64,000 bases of DNA, taken from contig OZ038378.1 of NCBI GenBank assembly GCA_964036045.1, forward strand, positions 160,712,576-160,776,575, read 5' to 3'. The DNA is from Eutreptiella sp. 'Long Island Sound 2002' (lineage: Eukaryota > Euglenozoa > Euglenophyceae > Eutreptiales > Eutreptiaceae). The first letter of the stretch is position 1. The number at the start of each line of letters is the position of its first letter. A program made the translations under genes and the position numbers. Below, piece after piece: positions 59,281 through 64,000 of the stretch. The notes beneath the pieces were generated by a model. That model was not told the origin of the DNA and searched no databases. It worked only from the letters and a program-made list of their open reading frames with translations.

Positions 59281-62248
59281 ATGTCTGAAGAGCCAGTCGC
59301 CAAGAGACAGAAGGTGGGGCACATGCTGAACATCGCCGACTGCGTGGACAAGGCCTCCGAGGGTCTGCCGTTCTCTGTGCTGAAGGTTTCAAAGTTGAGC
59401 GTGCTTCAAGGCCTGGCTGAACATGCCGACGACATGATGACCGCGTTCGGGCTGTACACAGTCGAGGAGTTCGCTGCGTGGAGGTTTGGCCGGTGGGCCC
59501 AGGCTCTTGTCACAATGGCAGACTGCGAAGTGGAGGGCAAACGGCCTCTGGATGCAAAGCTGAACATAGACCTTGCTCTGGACAAGGTGCACGTCTTCTC
59601 CAGCCCTGTTTGCCCTGCCTCGCCCTGCCCTGCTGCGCTGACCTGCTGTACATGGAAGTGAGTTGCAGAGCAGTCTTGACTAGCGGGGCTGTATGCAAGC
59701 AGGGTGGATACAAGCAGGTCTTATCAAGCCTAGGCAGTATCTGGTTTGCCGGATACCTACAGACACCTTCCATTTTCCCCATTTTTCTACCGGATGCTCG
59801 GGTGCCAAATTTTCTGTTGAGGCTGAGGGAGACCACACGGAAAAATTGGGGAAAGTTGGATCTAGTAACATACGACCACCTGCCCAAAAATTGTGCATTC
59901 TCTCCCACTTTTAGTTATTTTTCTCCCATTACAAAATTTTTTTTTCTTCCCTTCCCTCGTGCCTTCCCATTTTCCCGCATTTCCCCGCATCCCCCCCATT
60001 TTTTCTTATTCTCCCCCATTTTCCCCATTTTCCAATGGCTGTCCTGGGACTTGGGGACCTCTGGATTCGGATACTACCTAGGCCTGAATTATGTACATGT
60101 GGCCTGCTGGGTAGAGCTGCTGCTGGTTGCTGCGTGTGGTACTGGTAGCAGGCGAGTATATGGAATGGTGTCACAGCCCATGTCAAGCCTGCTTGCATCC
60201 ACCAAGCTGGCATACAGCCTACCTCGTCACGCCTACTTGTATCCACCCTGCTGGCATATAGCATCTACCTAGCACACAGTGAGGGGCACATTGATGCAAA
60301 GAAAGAGCCCTAAAAAAACAGCCTTTGCGACTGGCAGGCTGCTTGCTTCTAAACGCAGGTCATCTCCGCCCATGCGATTTCGATCTTTAATTTTCAATCT
60401 GTGAAACAGTTATGGGCACTGTGCATCACCATCCCTGCCCCAAGGGGAGATGACCCATAAAGCAGGGGTTATTTTCGAGATTTTTTTTCAATTGCGGCTG
60501 ACCCCCAGGCCTTCCATCCCACCATTGAAATCGATCCTTGGAGTCCTTGGTACAAAGTGCAATTGTCGTGCATGTCCGAGGGAGACCGCCAAAATCCGTG
60601 CATCACTTCTCCTTCCTGGCATCCTGAGAGGTGAGGAATGAACATTGCTGCATGATTCCGCATGTCTGGCAATGTGTTTGTTGCCTTGCTGCCTTGGAGT
60701 AATCTACACGCATTATACATGTGCCTTTTTGCAATGGTGGCACGCAACGATGCTGAATGCAGCTGCGCACTACAATTTCTCCTACTTTTCTAGCTCCTTG
60801 CTCAATATTGGAACCAAATCTCTCAAAACCATCCATTTCCTTTTGTTTCGATTTCGGCAGCACAGCATCACCATATTGGAATCTTTCAGACGTTCCTGCC
60901 TGCCCTCATTCATCGTCAGGAACATGAGACAAAGTCGTTGAAGGAGATCATTCAGCTTTCTCCCAGTGCCCTTCAGGGCCTCCCCCCCGCTGCAGATGAG
61001 ATCCTACAATCTCACCAAGTGACCACCATCGAGAAGTTAGGGTCCTGGAAATATTTGAAATGGGCGCAAGCGATCGTGACGCTCGCAGACGCCGAGGAGC
61101 TCGAAACGGATGCGGAGAAGAATCTTTCCAACCCCTATGTTGCGATTGTCGCTTCACTGGAAGCCAGCGTTCGAGCGGCACTGTTTTCCCAGGTCCTCCT
61201 GTGTCCCCTCACCCCTTCCTCTTCCTCCTCATCCTGGTCCACATCTCCTCCCGAGTAGCAGTTTTGCATGGAATGGACATGGCCCGTTTTGACCACTTCG
61301 GTGGGTTCCAGGAAGCACCATTGTATGAGGTTTCCATTTCCATTTCATACGTGTGCTCAGGTGGCGGATGCTTCCCGCAAGGCCAACAACTTGAATGACA
61401 TCGCCGCTTTGGTGGACCCCCCGAAAGGAGTGCCTCAGAAGATGTCCGGTAGATGGAGGCGTGACCTAGTGTTGGCTGTTCAGAGGGCTCAAAACATGGC
61501 CAAGCCCAGAGGCCGGCCTTCCACAGATTCTCAGGTTGATGCTGACAACTCCTCCAGCAGTTCTGGGCTGCAGTTTGAACTGCAGCTGCAGGCACAGGCA
61601 AGGCAGCATGCCCAAGAACAGGCCCTGGCAGAAAAACAGAGCAATGCACTGGCTGCGGCAGTGGCAGAGATACGTGCACAGGGAGAGGCACAGGCAAGGC
61701 AGCATGCCCAAGAACGGGCCCTGGCAGAAGAACAGAGGAATGCACTGGCTGCGGCAGTGGCAGAGATACGTGCACAGGGAGAGGCACAGGCAAGGCAGCA
61801 TGCCCAAGAACGGGCCCTGGCAGAAGAACAGAGGAATGCACTGGCTGCGGCAGTGGCAGAGATACGTGCACAGGGAGAGGCACAGGCAAGGCAGCATGCC
61901 CAAGAACGGGCCCTTGCAGAAGAACAGAGGAATGCACTGGCTGCGGCAGTGGCAGAAATACGTGCACAGGGAGAGGCATTTCGACAAGCCCAGGCACAAG
62001 CACTGGCACAGGCACAGTTCCAGGCACAGCAGGCACGAGCATGGCGTCGGACTTTGCAGTCGGGTAGGGTTCTACAGGCCCAGATAAGGTATTACTTTAC
62101 CGTTGCGAGGACCCACGAAAGGAACCTAATCCGTAGTGAGCGCCTGTTACGGAACCAGGCTCAGGCTTGGGCTCGGGCCCAGGCCCAGTGGGAGCTACTG
62201 TTTGCTGTTTTGATGGACCGTCTGGCACGACGACGGCCTGGACGGTAG
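59281..62248 (+). CDS. Three-exon gene: two related helical domains plus a long Ala/Gln-rich coiled coil
   Basis: The model joins exons 59281-59586, 60890-61192 and 61361-62248 (about 498 residues). Donors AAG|GTGCAC and CAG|GTCCTC and acceptors TTTCAG and GCTCAG are canonical, and both introns are phase 0. An alternative acceptor at 60865 adds eight residues. The ATG at 59281 is followed by MSEEPVAKRQKV, a basic stretch that could be a nuclear signal. Residues about 33-85 (VLQGL, then TVEEFAAWRFGRWAQALVTM) and 118-170 (ALQGLPPAADEIL, then TIEKLGSWKYLKWAQAIVTL) are clearly related, so the protein holds a duplicated helical domain that may have a helix-hairpin-helix character. I recall similar domains in algal proteins but cannot name a verified family. 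Exon 3 continues VADASRKANNLNDIAALV, a Ser-rich linker, four 32-residue repeats (about 281-408) and a basic Arg/Gln-rich end. Function unknown; a scaffold or chromatin-bound role is a guess. Confidence 0.7.
59685..60262. mobile_element. Inverted-repeat element inside the first intron
   Basis: The left arm GTATGCAAGCAGGGTGGATA, continuing CAAGCAGG (59691-59718), matches the reverse complement of 60230-60262 with few differences (TATGCCAGCAGGGTGGATAC on the minus strand). A second copy of the right arm lies just inside at 60187-60219. The element is about 578 bp with no coding capacity, so it looks like a non-autonomous DNA element. CTAGC flanks both sides and might be a target-site duplication. 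It also holds a short stretch resembling the big satellite (59840-59865) and T/C-rich sequence. Confidence 0.6.
61592..61975 (+). repeat. Four tandem 96-bp coding repeats
   Basis: Units start at 61592, 61688, 61784 and 61880 and differ at only a few bases, mostly in the first copy. 96 is a multiple of three, so the frame is kept; each unit encodes 32 residues including ARQHAQERALAEEQRNALAA and then AVAEIRAQGEAQ. The composition and spacing of Ala, Leu and Ile suggest a continuous helix or coiled coil. The high identity points to recent expansion or ongoing copy-number change. Confidence 0.93.
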
Positions 62249-62298
62249 CCTTGACAGCGGCCTCCCCAAAGCAGCGCTTTCCAAACAGCAGCCCCTGC

Positions 62299-62842
62299 CT
62301 ACCAGCTGCCCATCCAGCAGGCCCTGCAAAGCAGCTCCTTCCAAGCAGCAGCCCCCTGATTCCGGTTGGTTGATTGCTTGAGGGGCTGCACGTTCCAGAA
62401 CAAGGCCCCTTCTTTTGCAGTGTGCGCGAGAGTGAGACCAAAGGGGTGTTGGTTGAGGGAGTGGTGCATGGTGAAGGCAATGGCGTTGCAGACGGTGTGA
62501 AAGAGGGTATTGGGGTCGTTGTGGCGGACTGTGTGGCAGATGGGCTGAAGCTGCCCAACGGGGATAGTAGGAATAAGGGTCGGCGTTGGCGATGGCGTCA
62601 ACATATTTGTGATGACAGTCTGAATAGCCACATCCTGCCCTACCCCAAACAGCACACTTCTACCGTCGGGTATGAAGGCAGCTACCGCCATGTAGTAGCG
62701 AGAATCCCTGTAGCTCTTCAGCGTTGTGACTGTTTGGACATCCCACAAGAAGGCGAACCGGCCTTCGTGAGTGGAGAGGGCCGCAGTCCCGTCAGGCGAA
62801 ATGGCAATGTATATCGGAGGGAGCCAGCCTAAAGGTTTTGGT
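62299..62842 (-). CDS. WD40-repeat exon, copy 1 (partial gene)
   Basis: Read on the minus strand, an exon may start after CCATCCAG at 62842 and stays open to a stop at 62299. Its first part reads PPIYIAISPDGTAALSTHEG then RFAFLWDVQTVTTLKSY, and YYMAVAAFIPDGRSVLFGVG. The ISPDG turn, the LWDV ending and a second FIPDG turn are the marks of WD40 propeller blades, which usually act as protein-binding scaffolds. Only about two blades are visible, so the rest of the gene must lie outside the window or be missing. The later part (LTPSPTPTLIPTIP onward) is not WD40-like and may be intron or a divergent tail. A second copy lies upstream on the same strand at 63460-63685. Confidence 0.5.
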
Positions 62843-63180
62843 CTGGATGGTCTTTTGCTGAACTTTCGACCACCTTATCACCCCACCCCAAAAAACAAAT
62901 TTCTGGCACCCTTGGTGCCGTATTTTACAACAGCCATTTAATGATCCGGCCGCTTTTTCGCAACCCCCTCCCCCTCCGTATTTGAATGGCCTTCGGGTTC
63001 TGTTTGAAGAGACAGACAGAGACAGAGATTGTGTGTGTGTGTGTGTGTGTGTGTCTGTGTGTGTGTGTCTGTGTATGTGTGTGTGTGTGTGGGTAGTGTG
63101 GGTGTTTGTGCTAAACTGTTTGAACTGCTTTGCTCTGGTGTGGTATTCCGTGGAGCTCCGAAGCGAGCCTTCAAAAAGGC
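62578..63180. repeat. Direct duplication of about 0.6 kb, copy 1
   Basis: This stretch shares its order of parts with 63430-63982: GGGTCGGYGTTGGCGATGGC, the WD40 exon, the CACCTTATCACCCCACC segment, AATGATCCGGCCGCTTTTTC, a (GT)n run and CCGTGGAGCTCCGAAG. The offset is 852 at the left and 843 at the GAGCCAGCCT site, so small indels have accumulated. Confidence 0.88.
63030..63091 (+). repeat. (GT)n microsatellite, interrupted
   Basis: GT repeats with CT and AT interruptions, within duplication copy 1. The matching run in copy 2 (63873-63901) is shorter and purer. Confidence 0.95.
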
Positions 63181-63336
63181 AAGCTCAGCAAGTGCAATTG
63201 ACAGCATTTTTGCGTTCCCCAGTTGCACACCAGCAAGTGTGCTGGGCTGGTCACCTGTAGCCATCAGTTGTATTAGGTGAGTGCATGTCCCTTCGTGGCT
63301 CTGCACATTCGGTATGGGTGCGGATAGCAGCACCCG

Positions 63337-63360
63337 CTTGCCTTTTCTGAAAAAGGCAAG
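63337..63360. other. Perfect 10-bp hairpin
   Basis: CTTGCCTTTT at 63337-63346 pairs with AAAAGGCAAG at 63351-63360 across a CTGA loop. It lies between the two duplication copies. It could be a transcript-level stem-loop or an element trace; no role is evident. Confidence 0.6.
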
Positions 63361-63459
63361 GGAGCCTTTTCAGGATTTGTCAGCGTGTGGGAGAAAGTCT
63401 GCATTTTTTCAACTGTGTTGGCTGGTCGAGGGTCGGTGTTGGCGATGGCGTCAGCATAC

Positions 63460-63685
63460 TTATGACTGAATAGCCACATCCTGTCGTACCCCAAGTAACG
63501 CACTTCTACCGTCGAGTATGAAGGCAGCTGCCGCCATGTAGTAGCGAGAACTGTAGCTGCTCAGCATTGTGCCTCTTTGGACATCCCACAAGAAGGCGAA
63601 CCGGCCTTCGTGAGTGGAGAGGGCCGAAGCCCCGTCAGGCGAAATGGCAATGTATATCGGAGGGAGCCAGCCTAAAGGTTTTGGT
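63460..63685 (-). pseudogene. WD40-repeat exon, copy 2, truncated by an early stop
   Basis: The minus-strand exon may begin after CCATGCAG at 63685 and reads PPIYIAISPDGASALSTHEG then RFAFLWDVQRGTML, and YYMAAAAFILDGRSALLGVR, ending DVAIQS and TAA at 63460-63462. In copy 1 the same place reads DVAIQTVITNML and stays open, so copy 2 has lost several bases. FILDG replaces the FIPDG turn. It is either a decaying duplicate or a true last exon, with copy 1 being the extended one. Confidence 0.5.
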
Positions 63686-63869
63686 CTGCATGGTCTTTTG
63701 CTGAACTTTCGACCACCTTATCACCCCACCTCAAAAAACAAATTTCTGGCACCCTCGGTTCCATATTTTACAACAGCCATTTAATGATCCGGCCGCTTTT
63801 TCACAACCCCCTCCCCCTCCGTCTTTGAATTGCCTTCGGGTTCTGTTTGAAGAGACAGACAGAGACAGA

Positions 63870-63872
<3 letters not shown>

Positions 63873-63901
<29 letters not shown>
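63873..63901 (+). repeat. (GT)n microsatellite
   Basis: About 14 uninterrupted GT units in duplication copy 2, followed by GGTGTGGGTGG. Confidence 0.95.
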
Positions 63902-63904
<3 letters not shown>

Positions 63905-64000
63905 TGGGTGGCTGTGGGTGTTTGTGCTAAACTGCTTTGCTCTGGGGTGGCATTCCGTGGAGCTCCGAAGCCAGCCTTCATATGCTCTGCATGCACTGGG

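Larger units (their letters stand above)
63430..63982. repeat. Direct duplication of about 0.6 kb, copy 2
   Basis: This is the counterpart of 62578-63180. It differs by a deletion inside the WD40 exon, base changes, and a shorter (GT)n run. It stays similar up to GAGCTCCGAAGCCAGCCTTC near 63980. Confidence 0.88.

Noticed and set aside
61209-62042. Minus-strand frame of 277 codons opposite the coiled-coil exon
   Set aside because: It is open because the 96-bp repeat has no stop on that strand; the plus strand has supported splice sites and a duplicated domain.

Overview
The window reads as nuclear DNA of a repeat-rich eukaryote. About 78% of it (positions 1 to about 49716) is one uninterrupted satellite array. 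The remaining 14.3 kb is low-density sequence with GT-AG introns, (CT)n and (GT)n microsatellites, fragments that look like mobile elements, and only a few believable protein-coding stretches. I see no prokaryotic operon, no rRNA or tRNA gene and no CRISPR array. The paired helical domains of the gene at 59281-62248 remind me of proteins from microalgae and other protists, but that is memory, not a search, so I leave the species open.

Satellite (1-49716). The monomer is 50 bp and is itself five diverged 10-bp units. Every monomer carries a G-quadruplex-compatible set of G-runs on the plus strand. Above the monomer there is clear higher-order structure: tandem doublets of 1795 bp, 2141 bp and 499 bp, a 6.3-kb spaced copy, and a segment at the window start that returns about 41.3 to 41.9 kb later. 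The many open frames in this region, on both strands, follow from the 50-bp period and are not genes.

Boundary and flank (49716-55300). The array stops abruptly at nine GCTGG-like pentamers. Beyond it lie a C17 run, a C-rich minisatellite, a cysteine-rich open frame broken by one TGA, and about 3 kb in which I recognise nothing.

Mobile-element zone (55111-59021). A small beta-barrel-like (Tudor/SH3-like, tentative) ORF occurs twice: a copy with a premature stop (55368) and an intact copy (55966). Around them, and around a short cysteine-rich ORF resembling the C-terminal zinc-binding tail of PiggyBac transposases (58562), sit six copies of a GC-rich palindromic motif. Four of these are paired with GGGGACYCC-type ends in opposite orientations, as expected for transposon termini.

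Gene zone (59281-64000). The best gene is a three-exon model, about 498 residues, with two related helical domains followed by a long Ala/Gln-rich probable coiled coil built from four 96-bp repeats. Its first intron holds a 578-bp inverted-repeat element. On the minus strand beyond it lie two diverged copies of a WD40-repeat exon, within a direct duplication of about 0.6 kb.
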